NCBI RefSeq assembly: GCF_947489755.1
Contig: NZ_CANLFB010000020.1
Span: 1 to 64,000, forward strand
DNA: 64,000 nt
Direction of reading: 5' to 3'
DNA from: an uncultured Psychromonas sp.
GTDB taxonomy: Bacteria > Pseudomonadota > Gammaproteobacteria > Enterobacterales > Psychromonadaceae
In this document: in pieces, positions 8,586 to 18,700 of the stretch
Layout of the letters: each line of letters begins with the position of its first letter
Numbering within the stretch: position 1 is the stretch's first letter
The notes under the pieces: model-generated
Told to the model about the DNA's origin: nothing
Database searches by the model: none
The model's input: only the letters and a program-made list of their open reading frames with translations
Position numbers and translations under genes: made by a program

Positions 8586-11132
8586 ATGAGCAAACAAAAG
8601 TTAGTCATTATTGGTAATGGCATGGTCGGGCACCGTTTTATTGAAGAGTTTGTTGATAAAGGTGGTTTGGATCATTTTGATATCGTTACTTTCTGTGAAG
8701 AACCACGTGTAGCGTACGATCGCGTACATCTTTCTTCATATTTTTCTCATCATACCGCTGACGAATTGTCATTAGTAAAAGAAGGTTATTACCAAAAACA
8801 TAATATTGAAGTCTTTGTTGGTGAACGAGCTTTAACTATTAATCGTGCTGAAAAAATTATTCATTCACAAACCGGTCGTGCCATTGTTTACGATAAGCTA
8901 ATCATGGCGACAGGCTCTTATCCGTGGGTACCGACCATTAAAGGTAACGAAAGCAAAGATTGTTTTGTCTACCGTACTATTGAAGACTTGAATGCTATCG
9001 AAACTACTGCTCGACGAAGTAAAAGTGGTGCAGTTATCGGTGGTGGTTTATTAGGGCTAGAAGCGGCGGGTGCATTAAAAGCATTGGGCGTAGAAACACA
9101 TGTTATTGAATTTGCCCCTGTATTAATGGCTGAACAATTAGATCAGCAAGGTGGCCAAATATTACGCAGTAAAATTGAAAGTATTGGTGTAAATGTTCAT
9201 ACCGGTAAAAACACCAAAGAGATTATTGCTTCAGGAGAGACTGCACGTAATACCATGCAGTTTGCCGATGGTAGTGAATTAGAAGTTGATTTTATCGTCT
9301 TCTCTACGGGTGTTCGCCCACAAGATAAATTAGCAAAACAATGTGGCCTAGCAACAGCACCGCGTGGTGGTATTCAGATTAACGATCAATGTATTACATC
9401 TGATCCCAATATCTTTGCCATTGGTGAGTGTGCTTCTTGGAATGAAAAGTTCTTTGGTTTAGTTGCGCCAGGTTACAACATGGCAAAAGTAGCCGTTGAT
9501 ACATTATTAGGCAATGAGAACGCATTTACTGGCGCAGACATGAGCGCAAAATTAAAACTGTTAGGGGTTGATGTTGGTAGTATCGGTGATGCAAATGGCC
9601 GTACACCAAACTGTCAAAGCTATGTGTATTTAGATGGCAGTAAATCAATTTATAAACGTCTTATTGTTTCTGAAGACGGTAAAAAATTATTAGGGGCAGT
9701 ATTAGTTGGTGATAGCAGTAGCTACAGTGATTTATTGCAATATAAGCTAAATGATATCGAATTACCAAAACACCCCGATGCACTTATTTTACCTAGTCAT
9801 TCTGGTGCTGAAAAAGTGGGTTTAGGCGTAGATGCTTTACCTGAAACAGCTCAAGTTTGTTCATGTTTTGATGTCAAAAAATCAGACATCTCTGAAGCCG
9901 TTGCCGCTGGTCATACAACGATTGGTGCAATCAAAATGGAAACAAAAGCTGGCACAGGTTGTGGTGGTTGTGTTCCGCTTATTACGCAAGTATTGAACGC
10001 CGAACTGAAAAAACAAGGTGTGGAAGTTAAAAACCATATCTGTGAACATTTTGAGTACTCTCGCCAAGAGCTATTCCATTTGATTCGTGTTGGCGGGATT
10101 AAAACCTTTAAAGCGTTATTAGAGAAATACGGTCAAGGTTACGGTTGTGAAGTCTGCAAACCTACGGTGGGATCTATTTTAGCGTCTTGCTGGAATGATT
10201 TTGTATTAACTCAAGATCATAATGGTTTACAAGATACCAATGATATCTTCTTAGGTAATATGCAAAAAGATGGGACTTATTCTGTTATTCCTCGTATGGC
10301 GGGTGGTGAAGTGACGCCAAAAGCATTAGGTGTCGTCGCTAAGGTGGCTGAACAATATGCGCTTTATACCAAAATAACAGGTGCACAACGCATCGGTTTA
10401 TTTGGTGCTCACAAAAGTGACTTACCCGATATTTGGCAACAACTAATCGATGCTGGTTTTGAGACGGGTCAAGCTTATGCGAAAGCGTTACGCATGGTTA
10501 AAACCTGTGTAGGAAGTACGTGGTGTCGTTTTGGTGTTCAAGATAGTGTAGGTCTTGGTGTTGAGCTTGAAAATCGTTACAAAGGCTTACGTACACCGCA
10601 CAAGATAAAATTTGGTGTGTCAGGTTGTACTCGTGAATGTGCTGAAGCACAGGGTAAAGATGTCGGCATTATTGCAACAGACTCTGGTTGGAATCTTTAC
10701 GTATGTGGTAATGGCGGGATGAAACCACAACATGCATCGCTATTAGCTTCTGATTTAGATAAAGAAACGTTAGTTAAGTACTTAGATCGTTTCATGATGT
10801 TTTATGTACGTACAGCCGATAAATTAACGCGTACGTCAGTATGGTTACAGAATCTTGAAGGTGGGATTGAATACTTACAAGAGGTGATCATGAATGACAA
10901 GTTAGGCATTAATGATCAGCTTGAAAGAGAGATGGCTGACGCCATTAATAGCTTCCAATGTGAATGGAAAACGGCGTTATCAGATCAACAACAGTTATCG
11001 CGTTTCTCACACTTCATTAATAGTGATCAACAGGATGACAATGTTGTATTCACTCCTGAGCGTGGTCAAAAACGCCCAGCATTTATTGAAGAAAAAGCCC
11101 CAACTTACACTATTAACTTGGAGGAAATATAA
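8586..11132 (+). CDS. nirB: NADH-dependent nitrite reductase, large subunit
   Basis: Cytoplasmic sirohaem enzyme reducing nitrite to ammonium with NADH, as a complex with NirD. The ATG at 8586 follows a GAGGA site; an in-frame GTG at 8571 is less likely. About 848 residues. The N-terminal FAD/NAD(P) Rossmann domains carry GNGMVG and IGGGLLGLEAAG. A BFD-type [2Fe-2S] domain has C425, C427, C459 and C462. The sirohaem/[4Fe-4S] ligands are C641 and C647 (TCVGSTWC), and C681 and C685 (SGCTREC). All cofactor ligands are intact. It heads nirBDC and overlaps nirD by one base. Confidence 0.97.
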   Translation: MSKQKLVIIGNGMVGHRFIEEFVDKGGLDHFDIVTFCEEPRVAYDRVHLSSYFSHHTADELSLVKEGYYQKHNIEVFVGERALTINRAEKIIHSQTGRAIVYDKLIMATGSYPWVPTIKGNESKDCFVYRTIEDLNAIETTARRSKSGAVIGGGLLGLEAAGALKALGVETHVIEFAPVLMAEQLDQQGGQILRSKIESIGVNVHTGKNTKEIIASGETARNTMQFADGSELEVDFIVFSTGVRPQDKLAKQCGLATAPRGGIQINDQCITSDPNIFAIGECASWNEKFFGLVAPGYNMAKVAVDTLLGNENAFTGADMSAKLKLLGVDVGSIGDANGRTPNCQSYVYLDGSKSIYKRLIVSEDGKKLLGAVLVGDSSSYSDLLQYKLNDIELPKHPDALILPSHSGAEKVGLGVDALPETAQVCSCFDVKKSDISEAVAAGHTTIGAIKMETKAGTGCGGCVPLITQVLNAELKKQGVEVKNHICEHFEYSRQELFHLIRVGGIKTFKALLEKYGQGYGCEVCKPTVGSILASCWNDFVLTQDHNGLQDTNDIFLGNMQKDGTYSVIPRMAGGEVTPKALGVVAKVAEQYALYTKITGAQRIGLFGAHKSDLPDIWQQLIDAGFETGQAYAKALRMVKTCVGSTWCRFGVQDSVGLGVELENRYKGLRTPHKIKFGVSGCTRECAEAQGKDVGIIATDSGWNLYVCGNGGMKPQHASLLASDLDKETLVKYLDRFMMFYVRTADKLTRTSVWLQNLEGGIEYLQEVIMNDKLGINDQLEREMADAINSFQCEWKTALSDQQQLSRFSHFINSDQQDDNVVFTPERGQKRPAFIEEKAPTYTINLEEI

Positions 11133-11458
11133 TGAGAAAATGGAACCAAGTTTGTGCATTAGACAGTATTTACCCAGCAACAGGTGTTTGTGCTTTAATT
11201 GATGGTAAGCAAGTTGCTATCTTCCGTCCTCGTGATGATCAACAAGTCTTTGCCATGGATAATATGGACCCATTCGCCCGATCAAATGTTTTGTCTCGCG
11301 GTATTCTTTGTGAGCATAAAGATCAGTTATGGGTTGCTTCACCATTGAAAAAACAACGTTTTAATTTAATTGATGGTTCATGTTTAGAAAATGATCAAGT
11401 CTCAGTTTCTACCTATAAAACACGTGTTAAAGAAGGCAATATCGAGGTCCAGTTATAA
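11132..11458 (+). CDS. nirD: NADH-dependent nitrite reductase, small subunit
   Basis: 108 residues with the Rieske-like fold of NirD. As in E. coli NirD, the Rieske iron ligands are absent: the corresponding segments read NMDPFARS and LKKQRFNL. The ATG overlaps the nirB stop in TAATG, and the GAGGAAATA site is inside nirB, indicating coupled translation. Partner of NirB. Confidence 0.95.
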   Translation: MRKWNQVCALDSIYPATGVCALIDGKQVAIFRPRDDQQVFAMDNMDPFARSNVLSRGILCEHKDQLWVASPLKKQRFNLIDGSCLENDQVSVSTYKTRVKEGNIEVQL

Positions 11459-11589
11459 AAGGCTTAGCTGTAAAGATTAAATAGCTTAAATGCTTCTTGC
11501 TTATGATGATACGCATGTTGTTCATAAAGTAAGTAAGGAGCCTTTCACTATTCAATTTTAACTTCAAACTTAACAATAGGGACTTAACT

Positions 11590-12402
11590 ATGTCTTACAT
11601 TAAACCAGCTGAATTTGTTCAAACCATGATCGATGCAGGCGAAAATAAAGTGTTCATGTCAACGCGAGATACCGTTCTTCGAGGCATCATGGCTGGTGCT
11701 ATTTTAGCGGTTGCCGTTGTTGTTGCGATTACTGCAGCTGTTCAAACGGGATTGCCAATTGTTGGCGCTTTAGTCTTTCCTGTCGGATTTGTTGTATTAA
11801 ATCTCATGGGATTTGACTTACTAACCGCTGTTTTTGCGCTCGCACCATTGGCATTATTTGATAAACGAAAAGGGGTGACTAAAGCCGGCGTATTACGTAA
11901 CTGGTTATTAGTTGGCTTAGGTAATTTGATTGGAGCAGTGAGTGTCGCCTTCTTAATAACCTTAACGTTTACTATGAACTTTAGTGTTGAGCCTGGTGCA
12001 GTAGGGCAAGCTTTTATTAAAGCATCAACAGCTCGCTCACTTGGTTTTGCTGAGCATGGTATGGATGGTTGGATCACCGCTTTTGTAAAAGGTATTTTAT
12101 GTAACTGGTTTGTTTGTTTAGGTGTGGTTGGCGCAATGGTTTCAAAATCAGTGAGTGGTAAAACACTAGCAATGTGGTTCCCTATCTTTATCTTCTTTGC
12201 GTTAGTGTTTGAGCATGCGGTTGTTAATATGTTCTTGTTTCCAATTGGTATGATGTTAGGCGCAGAATTTACTATTATGGACTGGTTAACATGGAATCAA
12301 TTACCAGTTACTTTAGGTAATATCATTGGTGGTTTAGTGTTTACTGGGATGGCACTGTACGTTACACATGCTAAAACAAAACCTGCACGTAACTTAGTAT
12401 AA
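11590..12402 (+). CDS. nirC: Formate/nitrite channel family protein (nitrite uptake)
   Basis: 270-residue inner-membrane protein of the formate-nitrite transporter family with about six membrane segments. The family pattern is seen in GILCNWFVCLGV and FEHAVVNMFLFPIGMMLG. Placed 131 bp after nirD and before a strong terminator, it most likely imports nitrite for NirBD. Substrate is inferred from context; the family also includes formate and hydrosulfide channels. Confidence 0.93.
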   Translation: MSYIKPAEFVQTMIDAGENKVFMSTRDTVLRGIMAGAILAVAVVVAITAAVQTGLPIVGALVFPVGFVVLNLMGFDLLTAVFALAPLALFDKRKGVTKAGVLRNWLLVGLGNLIGAVSVAFLITLTFTMNFSVEPGAVGQAFIKASTARSLGFAEHGMDGWITAFVKGILCNWFVCLGVVGAMVSKSVSGKTLAMWFPIFIFFALVFEHAVVNMFLFPIGMMLGAEFTIMDWLTWNQLPVTLGNIIGGLVFTGMALYVTHAKTKPARNLV

Positions 12403-12492
12403 TTTTTAAAGTCTGATCTTGAGCCTCTCATCGTTTTTTAAGTACATACGATGAAGGGCTACAGCGTATGATGACTGTTTTGATCTGTTATC

Positions 12493-12538
12493 AAAAAATA
12501 AGGCCGTAAACTAACGATAGTTTACGGCCTTATTTTTT
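12493..12538. terminator. Bidirectional terminator between nirC and the exchanger gene
   Basis: A perfect 21-bp inverted repeat (12493-12513 and 12518-12538) encloses a 4-base loop ACGA. It is flanked by six A on one side and six T on the other, so it can end transcription from both the nir operon and the convergent exchanger gene. Confidence 0.93.
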
Positions 12539-12590
12539 ATTATGTGTTTAAAAGTAATTAACGCAATGACTATTCTTAATACATAAGTCG

Positions 12591-13580
12591 TTAGAGAGTG
12601 GTTGCTATTGTATCTTTATACAGCCAAAACATATAAGCAATATAAGCGATTAACAATAAAGCGCCTTCAACACGTCCTAAAATTCCTACTTTTCCTTTCT
12701 TCCAAGCGATAGAGAACAGCAGTAATGCTAAGCTCAGTCCAAACATAACTGGGTAGTCACGTGTTAATACTGAAGCCTCAAAGCTACTTGCGTGGATTAA
12801 ACCAGGTAAAGACATGACGGCAAGAATATTAAATATATTAGAACCCACGATATTACCTACCGCCAAATCAAATTCTTTCTTACGGGCTGCTGCAATTGTT
12901 GTTGCTAATTCAGGTAAGCTCGTCCCGATTGCGACAACGGTTAATCCAATAACTAAATCACTGACTTTAAAGTATTCCGCTACTTCTACTGCTCCCCAGA
13001 CTAAAAGACGAGAAGAGGCGATTAAAACAATAATACCAATGATCAACCATTTTAATGCCGCGCCTTTACTTATTTCTTCTGGTAGCTCATCTAAAATTTC
13101 TTGTGGTAATGTGTCACCACCATTATTTTTGGCTTCCCAAATAGTAAAACCAAGCATAGCAAACATCATTAACAATAATATCAAACCATCAATGAAGCTA
13201 AGGTACTGATCTAACAAAAGGAAATAACTGATTGCCATAATCACTAAAAGGGCAGGCATTTCTCGTTTAAGCAGTTTTGAATGAATATGTAATGGGTAGA
13301 ATAAAGCTGTTAAACCTAACATTAAACCTACATTGGTAATATTAGAGCCAATTGCATTACCAATTGATAGTCCAGTATTCCCGTCTAATGCGGCCATAGA
13401 TGATACTAACATTTCCGGTGCAGATGTGCCCAAACCAACAATGACAACACCGACAATTAAAGGTGAGATAGAAAAGCTACGGGCTGTATTCGATGCGCCT
13501 AATACAAACTTATCAGCACTCCATATAAGCAGTGCAAAGCCAATTAAGATAGCTAATGTTGGATATAATAAAGTGATCAA
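12591..13580 (-). CDS. Calcium/sodium antiporter (CaCA family, YrbG-like)
   Basis: 329 residues with about ten membrane segments arranged as two inverted Na/Ca-exchanger repeats. Each carries an alpha-repeat: GLGTSAPEMLVSS with GNAIGSNITN in the first half, AIGTSLPELATT with GNIVGSNIFN in the second. A large acidic loop lies between them. The conserved acidic and Asn/Ser residues for Ca/Na binding are present. The start is TTG, preceded by a perfect GGAGG five bases away; no ATG is nearby. Likely inner-membrane cation exchanger. Confidence 0.9.
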   Translation of the reverse strand: MITLLYPTLAILIGFALLIWSADKFVLGASNTARSFSISPLIVGVVIVGLGTSAPEMLVSSMAALDGNTGLSIGNAIGSNITNVGLMLGLTALFYPLHIHSKLLKREMPALLVIMAISYFLLLDQYLSFIDGLILLLMMFAMLGFTIWEAKNNGGDTLPQEILDELPEEISKGAALKWLIIGIIVLIASSRLLVWGAVEVAEYFKVSDLVIGLTVVAIGTSLPELATTIAAARKKEFDLAVGNIVGSNIFNILAVMSLPGLIHASSFEASVLTRDYPVMFGLSLALLLFSIAWKKGKVGILGRVEGALLLIAYIAYMFWLYKDTIATTL

Positions 13581-13611
13581 AACTTCCTCCTGAGTATTTT
13601 GAATTACCTAT

Positions 13612-13642
13612 AAAAAAACGCTGATCATTTTCATGATCAGCG
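13612..13642 (-). terminator. Terminator of gmk-rpoZ
   Basis: On the minus strand a perfect 10-bp stem CGCTGATCAT / ATGATCAGCG with a GAAA loop is followed by seven T. It begins about 30 bp after the rpoZ stop. Confidence 0.9.
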
Positions 13643-13672
13643 CTTCTTCAAATTTATAAAGTCTGTTGGTAT

Positions 13673-13948
13673 TTAGCCACGACCTTCTGCAATCGCAGCA
13701 ACAGCAGCTAACTCAGCTGCTTGCTTTTCATGTCTTTCTTGGCGATCTTGAATATCCATTAATTCATTAGTAATTAAGTTTTCTTCAATTTCACGTAAAG
13801 CAATTACGGTTGGTTTGTCATTCTCTGGATCAACTAAAGGTGTTTTACCTCCAGTAGCAAGCTGGCGAGCTCGGCGAGAAGCCATTAAGATTAGATCAAA
13901 ACGGTTGCCTACTACATTTACTGCATCTTCAACGGTTACTCGTGCCAT
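13673..13948 (-). CDS. rpoZ: RNA polymerase omega subunit
   Basis: 91 residues, identical in length to E. coli RpoZ, with the family N-terminus [10 protein letters not shown] and the core [17 protein letters not shown]. Omega supports assembly of the beta-prime subunit. Downstream of gmk by 86 bp, the usual gammaproteobacterial gmk-rpoZ arrangement. The spoT gene that often follows is not here; a terminator and the exchanger gene follow instead. Confidence 0.97.
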   Translation of the reverse strand: MARVTVEDAVNVVGNRFDLILMASRRARQLATGGKTPLVDPENDKPTVIALREIEENLITNELMDIQDRQERHEKQAAELAAVAAIAEGRG

Positions 13949-14034
13949 TGCTGAACTCCAAAAATTAATTACATAAAAAAGGGCGGTTATTATATGTGCT
14001 AAATACGAATTGATCCAGCATCTTAGTATAGAGA

Positions 14035-14661
14035 TTATACTTCTAATAACTCTCTGATTGTTTCGCGGTGTTTAATCGCTTGTTTTTCTTGCTCATTACG
14101 CAATGCGCGTACAATAGCAGAAAACTCTTGTGTAGCTGTATCAAAATCGTCATTGACGATTAAATAATCGTATTCATTGTAGTGCGACATCTCTGATTGT
14201 GCTTTTTCCATGCGTTTAGCGATAACTTCTGCACTATCTTGTCCACGTTTGTTTAAACGTGCTTCTAATTCTGCTCGGCTGGGTGGCAAAATAAAAATGC
14301 CTTTGGCATTTGGCATGACACTATGTACTTGACGAGCACCTTGCCAATCAATATCCAGCATAATATCAATACCTTGTGCTAGAGATTGTTCAATAGTAAT
14401 ACGTGAAGTACCATAATAGTTACCAAAAACTTCAGCCCATTCAAAAAAAGCATTTTCTGCAATTAACTTTTTAAAATCAGCTTCATTTACAAAGTAATAG
14501 TGCTCACCATCCACTTCTCCTGGACGTGGTGAACGTGTTGTATGTGAAATTGAGACTTGAGCAGGGTGGTCACTTTTTTCGGCTAATAGTGCCTTAATTA
14601 AGCTAGATTTTCCTGCGCCACTCGGGGCAGATACAATAAAAAGAGTGCCGACTTGGGACAT
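14035..14661 (-). CDS. gmk: Guanylate kinase
   Basis: 208 residues. Phosphorylates GMP to GDP with ATP. The P-loop is [11 protein letters not shown] (11-21), and the GMP-binding segment contains [17 protein letters not shown]. The family pattern IDWQGARQV is present. Cytoplasmic, essential nucleotide metabolism. First gene of gmk-rpoZ, with the promoter presumably in the 148 bp before it. Nothing unusual. Confidence 0.97.
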   Translation of the reverse strand: MSQVGTLFIVSAPSGAGKSSLIKALLAEKSDHPAQVSISHTTRSPRPGEVDGEHYYFVNEADFKKLIAENAFFEWAEVFGNYYGTSRITIEQSLAQGIDIMLDIDWQGARQVHSVMPNAKGIFILPPSRAELEARLNKRGQDSAEVIAKRMEKAQSEMSHYNEYDYLIVNDDFDTATQEFSAIVRALRNEQEKQAIKHRETIRELLEV

Positions 14662-14809
14662 AGTTAAATTTCCTGAAACAGTTTTTGTAAATTAAGTGCC
14701 TGGCTGGTGGAATTTTAAGCACTTGAATTTTTGTAAGCGCGGATTATCGCTTATTTTATGAATGAAGTCTTTTTAATGATCAACTAATTTTATAATAATC
14801 CAATGGATG

Positions 14810-15793
14810 CTAATCTTTCCAACGGTTTTTTATTTCGATAATTTTATCTAGCTGTGATTCAAATAAATCAACCAATTCTGGGTCAAAGTGTTTATTTTTT
14901 TGAGAGCGAATCAATTCTAATGCTTTTTGAACGGGCCATGCTTCTTTGTAAGGGCGTACGCTGGTTAATGCATCAAATACATCTGCAAGCGCGACTATGC
15001 GCCCTTCAATTGGTATATCAGTCCCTTTTAGTTGACTAGGGTAACCTGTTCCATCCCATTTCTCATGGTGTGTCATTGCGACTGTTTTAGCTAATTCAAT
15101 TAAATCTGAGTCTGATTCACCTAATATCTCTGCACCTATTTCAGGATGCTTCTTCATTATTGTAAATTCTTCATCGGTTAGTTTTCCTGGTTTAAGCATG
15201 ATGCTATCAGGAATACCAATTTTACCAATGTCGTGCATCGGTGCGGCTAAAAATAATGCGTCAGCTTCTTTTGCTGAATGGCCATACGCTAAAGCAATGA
15301 CTTTAGAGTAATGACTCATGCGCATCACGTGCATACCCGTTTCATTATCTTTGTATTCAGCTGCGCGGCCTAATCGTTGAATTACTTGTAATCTGGTGCG
15401 CTTCAATTCATCTATATCGACTAAAGACAAATGTGTTTTTACGCGTGCTTTTACGACGGCAGGGGTTACAGGTTTAGAAATATAATCGACCGCACCTACA
15501 TTAAGGCCTTTCGCTTCATCCACTGCATCGTTTAAAGCAGTGACGAATATAATTGGAATTGTTTTATATAAAGGATTTTTTTTGAGGCGCTCGCACACTT
15601 CATACCCGGTCATTTCTGGCATCATGACATCGAGTAAAATTAAATCTGGCTTTTCTTTTTCAATTAAACGCAATGCCTCAGCGCCGCTTTTAGCAAAAAT
15701 GAGTTTATAAATGTCTTTTAAAATATTGTTTAAGACCTTTAAATTAATAGGTTCATCATCAACAATCAATATTTTTTGTTTACTATTTGGCAT
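14810..15793 (-). CDS. Response regulator with HD-GYP c-di-GMP phosphodiesterase domain
   Basis: 327 residues. The N-terminal receiver domain (about 6-120) has the acidic pair in VDDEP, the phospho-acceptor Asp55 in LILLDVMMPEM, and the conserved Thr/Lys region. The C-terminal HD-GYP domain carries MHDIGKIGIPD and HHEKWDGTGYP, so the metal-binding residues appear intact. Probably degrades c-di-GMP when phosphorylated. The start is 5 bp after the stop of the hybrid kinase gene, making that kinase the likely partner. Confidence 0.93.
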   Translation of the reverse strand: MPNSKQKILIVDDEPINLKVLNNILKDIYKLIFAKSGAEALRLIEKEKPDLILLDVMMPEMTGYEVCERLKKNPLYKTIPIIFVTALNDAVDEAKGLNVGAVDYISKPVTPAVVKARVKTHLSLVDIDELKRTRLQVIQRLGRAAEYKDNETGMHVMRMSHYSKVIALAYGHSAKEADALFLAAPMHDIGKIGIPDSIMLKPGKLTDEEFTIMKKHPEIGAEILGESDSDLIELAKTVAMTHHEKWDGTGYPSQLKGTDIPIEGRIVALADVFDALTSVRPYKEAWPVQKALELIRSQKNKHFDPELVDLFESQLDKIIEIKNRWKD

Positions 15794-15798
15794 TTAAA

Positions 15799-18700
15799 TT
15801 ACTCATTTACACTTATTTGAATAGAAGGTTTTAGCGATTGAATAAGCACTTTAATATGATTTAAGGCTAATTCAAAATCAAAGTCATTACATGCGGTAAT
15901 GATCGATTCAATATCTTTATTATAATTAGAGTGAACAGCATGTAATATATCTAATTGCTCATCATCAAATTCATTATTCTCCACAGAAACTTTAAGCTTT
16001 AATAGTGTTTCCAGTAATGCTTCATGCGAAGTATTCTCTAATTTCACTTCTTGATATGTTCTGGTACTCATTTTTTTAGTACATTCGGTGATTGAATTAA
16101 TTTCAAATTCAATGCGTTCAAGTGATGCTAATGCTTCTTTTTCTTTATGTTTACGACTTGCATCCTCTAACGAGGTTAATGCCAACATTAATCGGTTCAA
16201 TGCTAAGTTTCCAGCGGCACCTTTATATTTATGAGCTGTACTTTCTATTAATTCCCATTCTGCATTTTTTATGAGCTGCGGTAGTGCTAAAATATTCGTT
16301 TTAGATTGACTTAAAAACTGTACTATCTCGCTAAATAACGTTGTTTTTGAACCCCATAAATCAATCCCTTTCTCAATATCAATCGATACTTGTTGTGTTG
16401 GTTTATTTTCATTTATATCAACTATTGCTTTGTTTAAGGTTAATACTCTGGCTATTTCATTTAATAATTGGCGAAGATCGATTGGCTTGTTAGCAAATCC
16501 ATCCATACCTGATTCTTCAGCTGATTTTCTATCTTGAGGCAATACGCTGGCCGTTAAAGCGATAATGGGTAGTCTAGGGAGTCCATTTTCTACTTCATAT
16601 TCACGTCTTTTCTTTGATGCAGTCAATCCATCCATCACAGGCATTTGGATATCCATTAATACAATATCAAAACGTTCATTTTCCATTTTATGCAGTGCTT
16701 GTTCTCCGTTTCTTGCCACAGCAAAAGAGTGGTCATTACGTTTTAATATCAAACTCATCAAATCAATATTTTGTTCAATATCATCAACGATTAATATGCT
16801 GAGTTGTGGTAATTCAGTATAAATCTCTTTCAATTTTGATTTAGCAGGGACCTTGGCTAATTTAAGTGGAATGCTAAATTCAAAAGTTGAGCCTTTATCT
16901 TTCTCACTCGTTGCTGAAATCGTTCCCCCCATTAGTTCAATTAACTGTTTACTAATGGTTGTGCCTAAACCTGTTCCACCAAAGCGGCGGCTCATTGACT
17001 CATCTGCTTGTGCAAAAGGCTCAAACACAGAGTCCAATTGAGCTTGCGTCATACCAATACCAGTATCAGAAATAGCAAAGTGCAAAAAGCCTAGTTGAGT
17101 ATTTTTTATGTCAATGGTGACACTACCTGCCTCTGTAAACTTGACTGAGTTACCTATGATATTTGTTAGTACTTGTCTTAACCTATCAGGCACGCCGTTA
17201 TAGAAACATTGTGCATCTTTGTCTATATTAAGGTTAATTTGTAAACCTTTATGTTGTGCTTGTAACCACAAAGTAGATACCACTGAATCGACTTCTTCCA
17301 CTAAATAAAAGTCACGGTATTCTAATTGGAATTTACCTTTGTCTAATTTTGCACTATCAAGTACATCGTTAAGAATATGCAGCAGTGATTTTGCAGACTG
17401 GTTAATCGTATTAAGTTGTTTTCTTTGATTATTATTTAGTTCTTCATCTAATAAAATATCACTAAAGCCGATAATTGCATTCATTGGGGTGCGAATTTCA
17501 TGGCTCATGTTCGCTAAAAAGGCTGCGCGTGTTGTCGCCGCTTGTTCTGCTTTTTCTTTTGCTGAAATTAATGCAGATTCCATTTTTTTACGATCGCTAA
17601 TATCCATAATAAAACCGTCAAAATACCTTTCATCAGGCTTGTCTCCTTGTACTGCTCTACCGTAGCCGAGTATCCATTTTATATTTTTATAACGGTCAAT
17701 AATTCTTAGTTCAAGTTGATAACCATCTGGATGATATAAGTCAGTATCAAGGATAATTTGCATATCCTCAGGATGCACAAAGTCGGCAATAGTCCGTTTA
17801 GCATTAGGTAATAAAAAGTCTTCAGCAGGATAACCCAGCATTTTCTCTACTTCGTCATTAATAAAAACACTTGGCCAACCAGGAGTATCTAAGTGGCGAT
17901 AGGCAATACCAGGAATATTAGCCACTAAAGAGCGTATTTTAGCTTCTTTGTTGCGCAATGAGCTTTCCATTGCTTTTCGCTCACGTAGGTCTGAAATAAA
18001 GGCAATGAACATGTGTTGGTTATTTAATTCTATATGTCCAATACCTAGGCGAACGGGAATCTTTTCATGGTCTTTAGCAAGCGCTTCTACTTCCCTATCT
18101 TCGCCTATTATTTTAGCTTCTCGAGTTTGTAAGTAATTATCAATGAATTGATCATGACCATTTTGATAAGGAACTGGCACAATCATTTTAACGTTATTGC
18201 CAACAAGCTCTTCTGATTGCCAACCTAATAATGTAGATACAGCCTTATTCACACTAATAATAATACCTTTTGAATCAATGGTTATGATGCCATCTATCGC
18301 AGTATTCATTGTCGCAATTAAACGACGTTCATTATTCATCGCTTTTGTTGAAATATCTTTATGGCGAAAAATAATATTTGCACCTAAAACAATAAAGATA
18401 ACGACAACAGTAATCCCAGTCACAATTAACGCTAATATCGTCGATATTTCACCTGTTTGCTCAGAAAGTTCCATGCCTGGCGGCAATACAAAGCGGGCAG
18501 CAATCATACCTATATAATGCATACCCGCTATCGCTGCACCCATGACGCAGCTTGAGATGGCTATTTTTATATTTTTGTTGAAGCGAGGTGTATTATGCTT
18601 ATCTAAACCAAAGCTGATCCATAACGCTAATATAGCAAGAACAATAGCCACTAAAATAGAAGTGATAAACATGAATGGGTCATATCGTAGTAACGGGGCC

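Noticed and set aside
12814-13593. Plus-strand ORFs across the exchanger gene
   Set aside because: They are antisense frames of the CaCA exchanger, whose sense-strand product has the full family motifs.
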